This document shows, piece by piece, positions 27,229 through 35,550 of a stretch of 64,000 nt of DNA. Source of the DNA: UBA8752 sp042095055 (lineage in GTDB: Bacteria; Bacteroidota; Bacteroidia; Flavobacteriales_D; Sanyastnellaceae); assembly GCA_042095055.1 (NCBI GenBank), contig JBELBZ010000003.1, forward strand, positions 116,866 to 180,865, given 5' to 3'. Every line of letters starts with the position of its first letter. The stretch's first letter is position 1. Under the pieces are notes generated by a model. The model had not been told where the DNA came from, did not search any database, and saw only the letters and a list, made by a program, of their open reading frames with translations. The position numbers and the translations under genes are program-made.

Positions 27229-28191
27229 ATGTCATTTGATTCCTCTTCTGTTCTTGCGGTGGGTACCGTTGCGTTTGATACCATCAAGACGCCCTTTGGT
27301 TTGAGAGAACGCATTGTGGGAGGAGCGGGCACTTACATCGGCTGGTCGGCCAGCACGTTGGGTGTGCGAACGGGCCTTGTGAGCGTCGTGGGCGATGACT
27401 TCTCCCAAGAGGAGCTGACACGCATGGAGAATGCGGGCATGCTGGTTGAAGGCATTGAGCGCAAGGAAGGCGAGAAGAGTTTTTTTTGGTCGGGTTCGTA
27501 CCACACGGACATGAACGGAAGGGACACACTGGAGACCGAGTTGAATGTGCTGGCCGATTTCAAGCCGGTTATTCCCGCCCAATGGAAGGGTGCCCAGTGG
27601 CTGATGTTGGGCAACATTGACCCCAGCTTGCAAGCTTCAGTTTTGGACCAGCTTGACGCACGCCCCCAATTGGTGGTGTTGGATACCATGAACTTTTGGA
27701 TGGACATCGCCATGGAGCCGCTAAAGGCTGTGATTGCGAGGGTGGATGTTCTCACGATCAATGATGAGGAGGCCCGGCAGCTGTCGGGAGAGCGGAGCTT
27801 GATGAAGGCGGCACGCTGCATTTTGGAGATGGGCCCGCGCTACTTGATCATCAAAAAAGGCGAGCACGGAGCGCTGCTGTTTCACACGGGCACTCAAGGC
27901 GTGGAGTACTTCTTTTGCCCGGCGCTTCCCTTGGAGGAGGTGGTGGACCCTACGGGCGCAGGAGATTCTTTTGCCGGGGGATTCATCGGACACCTTGCCT
28001 CCTTGGGAAGGACCGACTTTGAGGCCATGAAAGAGGCGGTTGTCGTGGGCAGTGCCTTGGCCAGTTTCACTTGTGAGTCATTTGGAACCGAAGGCATTTC
28101 TTCGGTGGATTCAGGGGCATTAAACGCCCGGCTGGATCTGTTCAGAAAGATGACCCGTTGGGAGGAGCAGCGGGTGGCGGTGGCTTCTTAA
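27229..28191 (+). CDS. PfkB-family carbohydrate/nucleoside kinase
   Basis: This 320-residue ribokinase-fold protein has the N-terminal GG motif (IVGGAGTYIGWSAS, about residues 29-42). Its C-terminal signature is DPTGAGDSFAGGF (about residues 242-254), with the catalytic Asp in GAGD. It also has an NDEEARQLSG segment typical of the family. PfkB kinases phosphorylate sugars or nucleosides with ATP, and the substrate is not evident. The gene stands alone downstream of tRNA-Asn with its own promoter-like box, and it converges on the M23 peptidase gene with a nine-base gap. Confidence 0.88.
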   Translation: MSFDSSSVLAVGTVAFDTIKTPFGLRERIVGGAGTYIGWSASTLGVRTGLVSVVGDDFSQEELTRMENAGMLVEGIERKEGEKSFFWSGSYHTDMNGRDTLETELNVLADFKPVIPAQWKGAQWLMLGNIDPSLQASVLDQLDARPQLVVLDTMNFWMDIAMEPLKAVIARVDVLTINDEEARQLSGERSLMKAARCILEMGPRYLIIKKGEHGALLFHTGTQGVEYFFCPALPLEEVVDPTGAGDSFAGGFIGHLASLGRTDFEAMKEAVVVGSALASFTCESFGTEGISSVDSGALNARLDLFRKMTRWEEQRVAVAS

Positions 28192-28200
28192 CCCCGACGC

Positions 28201-29076
28201 TCAAACGCTTAAGTTTACCCGAAGTGCGGGGTCAATGGGGACGCCATTTTCCCACCACTCAAAGTGAAGATGGGGGCCAGTACTGTGGTCTCCAGAGTTG
28301 CCGATGATGGCGATGACCTCGCCTTGTGTTACACGATCACCGGCGCGGACTTCAAGCCGGCTGTTGTGCATGTAGACGGACAGCTTGTCGCCGGCGTGTT
28401 GCACGATGAGTGTGTGTCCACCGCCAGCTGTAAATCCGGCAAACACAACAGTTCCATTGCCCACGGCCTTGACCGGGCTGTTCTCTGGTGCGACCAAGTC
28501 GATTCCCCAGTGTCCGATCGCGGGGTCCCACCCATCTGAGACCCGGCCGTCTACAGGCGAGAGCCACAAGCCGGTATCATCGAGTCCTCCGCTGCGCCCT
28601 ACCGCAAAAGCATCTTCTTCAGCCACCTCTGCGCGCAGGCGTTCTAGTGAAGGGCTGGGGTTGTCTGTGACGACGGTGCTGTTGGCGCTGACACCCTCGT
28701 CAGGGGTTTCCATGAGGGACTCTGGAGAGATGCGGCCCTCCATCACTGCGATCATGTTGGAGATGTATTGAGCCTGAATGTCCAATTCGCGGGACAAGGA
28801 GTCTGTGGCCATCCAGGCATCGCGTTGCATTTGACGCGTTTCTGTGGATACATACCCTGGAACAACCCATTCTTTTAGGGGGGTCAATGCGATAACAGCA
28901 TAGGTCAAGCCGATGATGGCGACAACGGTGCCTGCAGCCATCCAGCGCAGCTGACCGGGCTTGACACGCAGGGCCCATTTCTCTGCAAACGTTCCCTCTT
29001 CTTGCAGAATCAGACGGTAGTCGTTGCGTTTTTGAGACTCCCGTTTGGACGCTTGATGTGGCGTGTTTGATTTCAT
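28201..29076 (-). CDS. M23 family metallopeptidase (membrane-anchored)
   Basis: The 291-residue protein has a basic cytoplasmic N-terminus, one membrane helix (about residues 45-68, WMAAGTVVAIIGLTYAVIAL) and a helical linker. The C-terminal lysostaphin-type M23 domain shows HWGIDLVAP (H-x3-D zinc ligands) and GPHLHFEWW (HxH). M23 enzymes cut peptide cross-links in peptidoglycan. I chose the ATG at 29076; a longer frame from 29214 would run into the region upstream of porW. The two genes are divergent, and a bactofilin gene lies beyond porW. Bactofilins commonly scaffold M23 hydrolases, so a joint role in cell shape is plausible. Confidence 0.92.
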   Translation of the reverse strand: MKSNTPHQASKRESQKRNDYRLILQEEGTFAEKWALRVKPGQLRWMAAGTVVAIIGLTYAVIALTPLKEWVVPGYVSTETRQMQRDAWMATDSLSRELDIQAQYISNMIAVMEGRISPESLMETPDEGVSANSTVVTDNPSPSLERLRAEVAEEDAFAVGRSGGLDDTGLWLSPVDGRVSDGWDPAIGHWGIDLVAPENSPVKAVGNGTVVFAGFTAGGGHTLIVQHAGDKLSVYMHNSRLEVRAGDRVTQGEVIAIIGNSGDHSTGPHLHFEWWENGVPIDPALRVNLSV

Positions 29077-29120
29077 CTGGGGCCAAAGATGGCAGAGAAC
29101 ACCACAGTGTGCCGTGTATT

Positions 29121-29155
29121 TTGCGGATGGGGCGGCTCTATTGCAATATTTTCGC
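29121..29155 (+). promoter_or_regulatory. Candidate promoter for porW (TTTG ... TATTTTCG)
   Basis: TTTG at 29121-29124 and TATTTTCG at 29148-29155 resemble the Bacteroidota -33 and -7 elements, with a spacing of 23 bases (a little long). The ATG at 29224 would have a leader of about 60 bases. Confidence 0.4.
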
Positions 29156-29223
29156 GGCAGTTGAGTTGGCACAAGGCAGTGCAGCACATCATGCATCGAA
29201 CCCCTACACCCCATTATCAGCCC

Positions 29224-31905
29224 ATGAAACCCAGATGGAACAGTCTGTTTTCAGGGCGTGTTGTGTGCGCACTGCTGCTGGTGCTTTTGGTGACGTGGAC
29301 GGGCTGCACCACGCAGCGGGACGGGCGCTTTTACAGGGCTTATCACAACACCACGTCTCGATTCAACGGATTTCACTTTGCCCGATTGGCCATGGAGGAA
29401 GCCGATCAGAAGCTGGCCGAGTCACAAGAAGAAAACTGGGATGAAGTCATTCCACTTTTTCTGTACGGAACAGAAGACCAAGCGGATTTCCTTTATCCCC
29501 TGATGGAGAGGGCGATTGAGAAGTGCTCCCGTGTCGTCGACCGGCACGCCATGACGCCGCCATCGAGTTTGAAGAAGGATTTCAAGCGCCCGCAACTCAA
29601 CCGGTGGATCGACGACAACTACACCATCATCGGAAAGGGCCACTTCTACAAGGGTGACTTCATCAAAGCCGAAGAGGTGTTCAAGTATTTGCAGCGAAAG
29701 CACAAGGAGCCAGACAGTCAGGTGGCGGCAGGCGCTTGGTTGGCCCGCACATACATGGCGCAGGAGAACATGCCCAAGGCCAACTCGTCCCTGCTCAAGG
29801 CGGTGGGCGAGCGGGATGCGTCGGATGAATTGCGCGCGGATGCCTTTTTGGTTCAGGCGGACTTCCAGCTTTCTCAGGGCAACATTGAGGAGGCCATGGC
29901 TTCCATTGAAAGGGCCATCCCTCTGATCAAGAAAAAGAAGGACCGGGCGAGGCCCATGTTTGTTTTGGCGCAGCTGAAGCAGCGTTACGGTCGGAACCAG
30001 CAAGCCATTGACCTTTTTGAAGACGTGGTCAAGCTGAAGACGCCCTATGAAATGGAATTTCAGGCCCGGATGCAGCAGGCGTTGGCCTATGACCGAAGGG
30101 GGGGCAGGAGCGAAGAGATTCGGGAGTTGTTTTTCGACATGCTCGAAGACGACAAAAATGAGGAGTACCGTGACCAGGTGTTCTACGCCTTGGCTCAAAT
30201 CGAGCTGGAAGAGTTGAACCGCGAAGAGGGCATGGACTACTTGCGGGATGCGCTGGCGGAAGACTCGGGGAACCGCAGGCCCCGCATGAAAAGCTTTCTT
30301 GCCCTGGCCGACCTTCACCTTGAAGACCGTTCATATGAATTGGCGCAGGCTTATTACGACAGCACTTTGGCCAACATGGATGAGGACCACCCCCGTTATG
30401 CTGAGGTGCGCAACAACGCCAAAAGCCTGACGGAACTCGTTGAGCAATTGATCGTGATCGTGCGCAATGACAGCCTCAGGGAGTTGTGCGACTTGGATGA
30501 AGATGCCCGGTTTGCCCGGTTGGAGGACATTATCGATGGTTTGCGCAGGGCACAAGAAGAGGCAGCGGCAGAGGCGGAACGCTTGGCGGAAGAGGCCTTG
30601 CAAGCCAGTTTTAATGGTCCCGGAAGCGCCACGGCTTTTTGGCCCTACAACCCCAGGTTGCGGACTGCAGGGCAGTCTTTCTTCTTGGACCGTTGGGGCG
30701 ACAGGGCATTGGAAGACGACTGGCGGCGCAGCCGTAAAATGGCAGCGGCGTTCGGAACCATTGAAGATGTGGCGGATGATGTGGCTTCAGTTGACCTGTT
30801 GTCCTCGGGAGGAGAGCTGCCCACCCCAGAAGAGTTGATGGAGGGTTTGCCGTGCGAAGAGGAGCAGCGCGCCGATGCCGATGTTGAGACAGCCACAGCA
30901 GTGTACCAGAGCGGTGTGATTTACAAGGAAAAACTTGAAGACACCGACAATGCAATTGAGGCTTGGGTGGATTTGTTGGACCGGTTTGAAGAGAGTGGAG
31001 AGCACCCCCTGGCCCATTATCAGCTGTATCGGACTTACTTGTTTTTGGAGGAGACGGAGAATTACGCGAACCCGTTCTGCAGCACCTGCAACTCGCAGTA
31101 TTGGGCAGACCAGATTTCCTTGCGCTACCCAGACAGCGAATGGGCCCAGCTCGTGGAGGACCCCGACTTTGTGGATTTTGAAGAGCAGCGCAGGCTGGAC
31201 GAGCTCGCGGCCTATGAGGCGCACCTCATCCGCTATTATGCCCAAAAAGACTACCAAGACATCTTGACTGAGATCAACGCCACCCTCGACACGGTTGCCG
31301 ATCACACGCAGGAGTGCAGGTACCGCTTTTTGAGGGCCCAGTGTATTGGTTGGCTCGACGGTCGGGCCCGCGGTCGGGACAACTACATTGACGCATTGAA
31401 GCAGGTGGTGTCAAGCTGTGACTCCACGGAGCAGGGCATGGCGGCTCAAGAAATCTTGGCCGGCCTTGGGGCGGGTGAGAAGGCGGCCAACACAGAGAAA
31501 ATGGGCGGGGTTCCAACGATTCCAGACGTTGGCAACTACACCGATAAGCCCGTGTTGGAGCATTACTTAGGGGTGATTATTCCCGTCAAGGATGGCGACG
31601 CTGAGGGCACCAAGGCCGCCCTGTCTGACTTTAATCGCCAATACTTTGCCAGCTCAGAACTCAAGGTGACGAGCAATTTGTTGGACAGAGAGAACCAGTT
31701 GGTCTTGGTCAAGCAGTTTGTCAGAAAAGACCGGGCCATGGACTATTACCGCGTTTTGACCGGGAACAGAGAGTCCATGATTGACTTCAACACCAGTGGT
31801 TACAAGACCTTTGTGATCCATACGGAGAACTACGTCGAACTCTTTAAGAGTAAAAACGTGGATGGGTACCGCATCTTCTTCGACCAATATTACCTTCGGG
31901 AGTGA
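29224..31905 (+). CDS. porW: PorW/SprE-like TPR lipoprotein of the type IX secretion system
   Basis: I chose the ATG at 29224, which gives a lipoprotein signal peptide with cysteine 28 in the lipobox (TWTGC); an upstream frame from 29089 adds a leader without signal character. The 893-residue protein starts its mature part with the RAYHNTTSRFNGFHFARLA motif typical of PorW/SprE. It continues as TPR-like helical repeats over most of its length, with an acidic, Ala-rich helical segment near residue 480. PorW/SprE is an outer-membrane-associated lipoprotein needed for type IX secretion and gliding. The neighbourhood (M23 peptidase, bactofilin, ATP synthase) recurs in this phylum as far as I recall. 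Confidence 0.85.
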   Translation: MKPRWNSLFSGRVVCALLLVLLVTWTGCTTQRDGRFYRAYHNTTSRFNGFHFARLAMEEADQKLAESQEENWDEVIPLFLYGTEDQADFLYPLMERAIEKCSRVVDRHAMTPPSSLKKDFKRPQLNRWIDDNYTIIGKGHFYKGDFIKAEEVFKYLQRKHKEPDSQVAAGAWLARTYMAQENMPKANSSLLKAVGERDASDELRADAFLVQADFQLSQGNIEEAMASIERAIPLIKKKKDRARPMFVLAQLKQRYGRNQQAIDLFEDVVKLKTPYEMEFQARMQQALAYDRRGGRSEEIRELFFDMLEDDKNEEYRDQVFYALAQIELEELNREEGMDYLRDALAEDSGNRRPRMKSFLALADLHLEDRSYELAQAYYDSTLANMDEDHPRYAEVRNNAKSLTELVEQLIVIVRNDSLRELCDLDEDARFARLEDIIDGLRRAQEEAAAEAERLAEEALQASFNGPGSATAFWPYNPRLRTAGQSFFLDRWGDRALEDDWRRSRKMAAAFGTIEDVADDVASVDLLSSGGELPTPEELMEGLPCEEEQRADADVETATAVYQSGVIYKEKLEDTDNAIEAWVDLLDRFEESGEHPLAHYQLYRTYLFLEETENYANPFCSTCNSQYWADQISLRYPDSEWAQLVEDPDFVDFEEQRRLDELAAYEAHLIRYYAQKDYQDILTEINATLDTVADHTQECRYRFLRAQCIGWLDGRARGRDNYIDALKQVVSSCDSTEQGMAAQEILAGLGAGEKAANTEKMGGVPTIPDVGNYTDKPVLEHYLGVIIPVKDGDAEGTKAALSDFNRQYFASSELKVTSNLLDRENQLVLVKQFVRKDRAMDYYRVLTGNRESMIDFNTSGYKTFVIHTENYVELFKSKNVDGYRIFFDQYYLRE

Positions 31906-31940
31906 AAGTCAGCTGAGTAAGCGACAGGACCACATTTACT

Positions 31941-32372
31941 ATGGCACGACAGCGCACCAACGAAGTTTCCCTTGATCAGGGCATAAACCGCATTGTGGAA
32001 GGAACCCATATGGAGGGCACCATTCGCAGTGAAGGGAGCATTCGCATAGACGGTTCTTTCAACGGTGACATTCACACTGCAGGCCGACTGGTCATTGGAA
32101 AATCAGGGCGTGTAGAAGGTCGGGTCGATTGCATGGACTGTGAGTCCGAAGGACTTGTGTTGGGTGAATTGAGGGTGGCAGGGCTTTTGAGTTTGAAGGC
32201 GTCAAGCCGGGTGGATGGAGAGATCCAATACGGAAGGATGGCCGTTGAGGCCGGAGCCCAGGTGGTGGGTACTTGCAGGCTGGACGGAGAGCAAGACCTG
32301 CAGTTGGCCAGTAAGGACCTCGGCACCAGGATTGAAGATGCCCCAGAGTCGCGCCTCCAACAATCCGCCTAA
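31941..32372 (+). CDS. Bactofilin (polymer-forming cytoskeletal protein)
   Basis: The 143-residue protein has a short N-terminal tail and a DUF583 beta-helix core (about 15-125) made of short repeats such as GTIRSEGSIRIDGSFNGDI and GRLVIGKSGRVEGRV. Bactofilins self-assemble into nucleotide-independent filaments on the inner membrane and position wall enzymes. The tail after residue 125 is disordered. Its 3' end overlaps the start of the AtpZ-like gene by 35 bases, tying it to the ATP synthase operon. With the M23 peptidase gene close by, a shape or wall role is likely. Confidence 0.92.
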   Translation: MARQRTNEVSLDQGINRIVEGTHMEGTIRSEGSIRIDGSFNGDIHTAGRLVIGKSGRVEGRVDCMDCESEGLVLGELRVAGLLSLKASSRVDGEIQYGRMAVEAGAQVVGTCRLDGEQDLQLASKDLGTRIEDAPESRLQQSA

Positions 32373-32562
32373 AGGCGACAAAGGGGTGATGCGCCACATG
32401 GGGTTGGCGGCAACACTTGCAGCTGGAATTGGCGGCGGAGCTTGGCTGGGCAGTCAATGGGACGCATCCTCAGGACATGAGGTGCAGTGGGCCACCGCGT
32501 TGTGCGCCATGTTGGGCTTGGCGGCATCTTTGACCGTGGTATTTCAAGACATCAAGCGATGA
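32338..32562 (+). CDS. AtpZ/AtpI-family small membrane protein
   Basis: The 74-residue protein has a polar N-terminus and two membrane helices (about MGLAATLAAGIGGGAWLGSQ and ALCAMLGLAASLTVVFQ) separated by a short loop. This is the AtpZ/AtpI pattern seen at the head of F-type ATP synthase operons. It probably helps c-ring assembly or ion supply. I chose the ATG at 32338, which overlaps the bactofilin gene by 35 bases. A GTG at 32386 or ATG at 32389 would avoid the overlap but would shorten the polar N-terminus. Its stop overlaps the next start (ATGA). Confidence 0.8.
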   Translation: MPQSRASNNPPKGDKGVMRHMGLAATLAAGIGGGAWLGSQWDASSGHEVQWATALCAMLGLAASLTVVFQDIKR

Positions 32563-32939
32563 AATTTCATGTAATGAACGCCCTGACTGCAGTTGCGGGA
32601 TTGGTGATGGTGTCTACGTTGGGAGAGCCCTTGTTGACAGACGCTGTGCGCTTGCCATTGCAAGTGGTGGTGGTGGTTTTTTTGCTGGTGACCACTTTTC
32701 TCGAACGGCTTCTGAGGCCCAAAAAGGGCGTAACGCCGGGAGCGTTGGTGAGAAACGTAATGGGGGCGACCCTCATCAAAATGATGTTGGTGATGACGGG
32801 AATTTTGATTTATGTCGTCTTGGACTATCCAGACCCGAGAAACTTTGCCATCGCCACCTACCTGTTGTATGCGGCATTTACAGCGATTCTTGTTGCAGAA
32901 TCCATGCGCCATTCTGTGCCGCCAACGGACGGCGTTTGA
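32559..32939 (+). CDS. Small membrane protein of the ATP synthase operon (AtpI-like position)
   Basis: The 126-residue protein has about four hydrophobic helices with a basic loop (FLERLLRPKKGVTPGALVRN) after the second. I do not recognise the family with certainty. Its place between AtpZ and AtpB, with a four-base overlap to the former, matches the AtpI-like subunit position. I chose the ATG at 32559 because it overlaps the preceding stop; a longer frame from 32487 has no membrane character. It may aid assembly of the membrane sector. Confidence 0.75.
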   Translation: MKFHVMNALTAVAGLVMVSTLGEPLLTDAVRLPLQVVVVVFLLVTTFLERLLRPKKGVTPGALVRNVMGATLIKMMLVMTGILIYVVLDYPDPRNFAIATYLLYAAFTAILVAESMRHSVPPTDGV

Positions 32940-32991
32940 TAGTTCTGTACTCTCTAATGCGAAAAGGGTTCGGGGTAAGGATTGCGGGGGC

Positions 32992-32999
32992 TATCTTCG
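32992..32999 (+). promoter_or_regulatory. Candidate internal promoter element (TATCTTCG) before atpB
   Basis: TATCTTCG, one base off TAnnTTTG, lies 20 bases before an in-frame ATG at 33020 and 53 before the ATG at 33053. A TTCG sequence about 20 bases further upstream could serve as the -33 element. It may provide separate expression of the synthase genes. Confidence 0.35.
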
Positions 33000-33052
33000 C
33001 ACCCAAATTCGCTACGGCGATGTCCCAAACAACCCGGCCAAACAACGGCATC

Positions 33053-34180
33053 ATGCGCTTTTCAATGAGGACCATGTCTCTTCTGTTGGGCTTAGGCCTG
33101 ACCGGAAGCGTCTTGGCCTCTTCTGGAGGCGGAGAAAATCCAGATCCGGGGGAGTTCATCATTCACCACATTGCAGACGCACACGACATTCACCTTTGGG
33201 GTGAGGGTCCTTCTGCGGTGCACATCCCTCTTCCGGTGATCTCATATTCTCCTGAATATGGGTTGAGCATGTTCTCCAGCGCTCATTTGCTCCACCACGG
33301 GGAAGATCACGTCGACATGTCAGACCATGGCACGGACAGTGCACATGGGGAACACGCGGCGCACAGCGGAGGACAATACCATTGTCACGAAACAGGACTG
33401 ACTTACTCTTTGGACGGCAACGGCGCCTTGCATGCGCACAACAGCGCAGGAGCGCACGTTCACGCCTATGACTTGTCCATCAGTAAGAGCGTTTTGGGCA
33501 TGTTCATCGTGATTTTCATGATGCTGCTCATTTTCCCCCGCGTTGGCTCGGCATACAAGAAGAGGAAGGGGCAGGCTCCAAAGGGGCTGCAAAACGCGCT
33601 TGAACCTCTGATCCTGTTTATTCGAGACGAGGTGGCTGTTCCCAGCATTGGAGAGAAGAAGGCCGACCGGTACTTGCCTTTTCTGTTGACCACCTTCTTC
33701 TTCATCTTCCTCTGCAACTTGCTCGGCCTCGTTCCATTCATCGGGGCGTTTAATGTCACGGGGACTGTGGGGGTCACTTTGATTCTGGCGACGTTTGTTT
33801 TCATCATCACGACGGTATCCGGAAACCGCCATTATTGGGGACACATTTTTTGGCCTCCAGGCGTCCCGCTTCCCATCAAGCTGATTTTGGTGCCCGTTGA
33901 GGTGGTTGGCATTTTGCTTAAGCCCGCAGTTTTGATGATCCGTTTGACCGCGAACATCGGTGCGGGACACATCATCATTTTGGCGCTGAGCTTTTTGATC
34001 TTCATCATCAGTGATTACGGGGCCCATACGGCTGCCGGAATCGGAACTGGAATCTTTTCTGTGGCGTTCATGATTTTCATGTACTTCATTGAATTGCTTG
34101 TCGCTTTTTTGCAGGCATACGTTTTCACCCTTTTGGCGGCGCTGTACTTCGGTGACGCGACCCAAGAGGCCCACCATTGA
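33053..34180 (+). CDS. atpB: F0F1 ATP synthase subunit a, with His-rich N-terminal extension
   Basis: The 375-residue protein starts with a signal-peptide-like segment (MRFSMRTMSLLLGLGLTGSVLA). A periplasmic region of about 120 residues follows, unusually rich in histidine. The membrane part then shows subunit a features, including the helix MIRLTANIGAGHIIILALSF with the essential Arg of the proton half-channels and the C-terminal FIELLVAFLQAYVFTLLAALY. The start is uncertain: an ATG at 33020 is also in frame and fits the upstream promoter-like box. The gene precedes atpE by 33 bases. Extensions on subunit a are common in Bacteroidota; the histidine density here is notable. Confidence 0.93.
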   Translation: MRFSMRTMSLLLGLGLTGSVLASSGGGENPDPGEFIIHHIADAHDIHLWGEGPSAVHIPLPVISYSPEYGLSMFSSAHLLHHGEDHVDMSDHGTDSAHGEHAAHSGGQYHCHETGLTYSLDGNGALHAHNSAGAHVHAYDLSISKSVLGMFIVIFMMLLIFPRVGSAYKKRKGQAPKGLQNALEPLILFIRDEVAVPSIGEKKADRYLPFLLTTFFFIFLCNLLGLVPFIGAFNVTGTVGVTLILATFVFIITTVSGNRHYWGHIFWPPGVPLPIKLILVPVEVVGILLKPAVLMIRLTANIGAGHIIILALSFLIFIISDYGAHTAAGIGTGIFSVAFMIFMYFIELLVAFLQAYVFTLLAALYFGDATQEAHH

Positions 34181-34213
34181 ACACAACCCAAATCAACCCC
34201 TAATCTCTTCCTT

Positions 34214-34456
34214 ATGGAACTCGCAATGATCCTCATGGAGGCTGCTAACATCACCAAAGGCCTCGCTGGCATTGGTGCAGGTATCGCAGCCATTGGTGCT
34301 GGTGTCGGCATTGGTCGCATCGGCGGAAGCGCCCTCGAATCGATGGCCCGTCAACCCGAAATCAGCGGTGATCTCCGTGCGAACATGATCGTGGCTGCCG
34401 CTCTTGTCGAGGGTGCCGCTCTGTTCGCCATCATCGTCTGCTTCCTCGCAAGCTGA
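34214..34456 (+). CDS. atpE: ATP synthase subunit c
   Basis: The 80-residue hairpin protein has two glycine/alanine-rich helices joined by the polar loop ARQPEISGD. The ion-binding carboxylate is the Glu in AALVEGAALFAI. The Gln and Ser-after-Glu signature of sodium-binding rings is absent, so proton coupling is expected. It lies between atpB and atpF in the usual order. A good spacing of 33 bases from atpB contains CTCTTCC-rich sequence but no obvious strong ribosome-binding site. Confidence 0.97.
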   Translation: MELAMILMEAANITKGLAGIGAGIAAIGAGVGIGRIGGSALESMARQPEISGDLRANMIVAAALVEGAALFAIIVCFLAS

Positions 34457-34478
34457 ACCAGGCAACAGCCTCAGTTCC

Positions 34479-34976
34479 ATGGAAGCGTTTCTGAATACCG
34501 TTTACGGTACCGTTTTTTGGTCAACCATCTCCTTTTTGGTGGTGTTGATCCTGATGCGGCGTATGGCTTGGGGCCCGATCCTTCAAGGCTTGAAAGAGCG
34601 CGAGGAGGAAATCGACGGTGCCCTCAACAAAGCCAAAGAGGCGCGGGCAGAGATCGAGAATCTCCAATCTGACAACGAGCGGCTCTTGCAAGAGGCTCGG
34701 GCTGAACGCGACGGTATGTTGCGCGATGCTCGGGACATGTCGGACAAGCTTGTTGCGGACGCCAAGCAATTGGCCAAGGACGAAGGTGAGCGCATGATCG
34801 TTCAGGCCAAGCAGGCCATCGATGGTGAGCGCGCTGCAGCCGTGGCCGACTTGAAAGCCGAGGTGGCAAAGTTGAGTCTTGAAATCGCAGAGAAGCTGGT
34901 CCGCCAGGAGCTCAAGGAAGATGGCGCTCAGCAAGAGCTCATCGGCCGCATGATTTCAGACTCCAAACTGAACTGA
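34479..34976 (+). CDS. atpF: ATP synthase subunit b
   Basis: The 165-residue protein has one N-terminal membrane helix (VFWSTISFLVVLILMRRMAW) followed by a long charged coiled coil, the normal peripheral-stalk layout. I chose the ATG at 34479, 22 bases after atpE; the frame extends upstream into atpE without homologous character. It forms the stator with the delta subunit encoded next. The gap to atpH is four bases, consistent with a single operon. Confidence 0.95.
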   Translation: MEAFLNTVYGTVFWSTISFLVVLILMRRMAWGPILQGLKEREEEIDGALNKAKEARAEIENLQSDNERLLQEARAERDGMLRDARDMSDKLVADAKQLAKDEGERMIVQAKQAIDGERAAAVADLKAEVAKLSLEIAEKLVRQELKEDGAQQELIGRMISDSKLN

Positions 34977-34980
34977 AAGA

Positions 34981-35535
34981 ATGTCAGCCAGCTCCGTAGC
35001 CCGCCGATATGGAAAGTCCCTGTTCTCGCTCTGCAAGGAGCAGAACGCAGTGGAAGCCATAGAGCAGGATATGCGCGCCATCATCGAAGTGGTGAAGGAA
35101 AACCGGGAGTTGACGGCCGTATTGGCCAGCCCGGTGGTGCGTCCTGAAAAAAAGGAGGCCATCGTGAGCGCTGTGTTTGCCGCCGCCCAACCGCTGACCG
35201 TGTCTTTTTTGAAGCAGCTTGCTCAAAAAGGCCGGGCAGGAATTTTGGGTGACATGGCACAGGCTTTTGTAGCGTTGGTGCGCGAAGAGCAGAATGTGGT
35301 CTTGGCAGAAGTCACGACCGCCATCGCCCTCGACGACGCCCGACGCTCTGAAATCAACGCATTGATCGGCAAGGTCCACCAGGGAGGGGTGGAGCTGTCG
35401 GAGAAGGTCGATCCCACACTGATTGGCGGCTTCAAGCTGCGGGTAGGTGATCGGATGATCGACGCTACGGTATTTGAGTCCTTGAGGACCATGCACCGAG
35501 ACCTCACCAACAACCCATACGAACCGGCTTACTGA
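34981..35535 (+). CDS. atpH: ATP synthase subunit delta
   Basis: The 184-residue protein starts ARRYGKSLFSLCKEQ, the typical N-terminal helix of the delta/OSCP family. It contains FLKQLAQKGRAGILGDMAQAF and the C-terminal VDPTLIGGFKLRVGDRMIDATV signature. It joins the F1 head to the b stalk. Position and spacing (four bases after atpF, fifteen before atpA) fit the operon. Confidence 0.96.
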   Translation: MSASSVARRYGKSLFSLCKEQNAVEAIEQDMRAIIEVVKENRELTAVLASPVVRPEKKEAIVSAVFAAAQPLTVSFLKQLAQKGRAGILGDMAQAFVALVREEQNVVLAEVTTAIALDDARRSEINALIGKVHQGGVELSEKVDPTLIGGFKLRVGDRMIDATVFESLRTMHRDLTNNPYEPAY

Positions 35536-35550
35536 GCGTATTTCAACCTC

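Noticed and set aside
34214..34456. Sodium-coupled ATP synthase
   Set aside because: Subunit c lacks the Gln and the Ser-after-Glu of sodium-binding rings; AALVEGAAL fits proton coupling.
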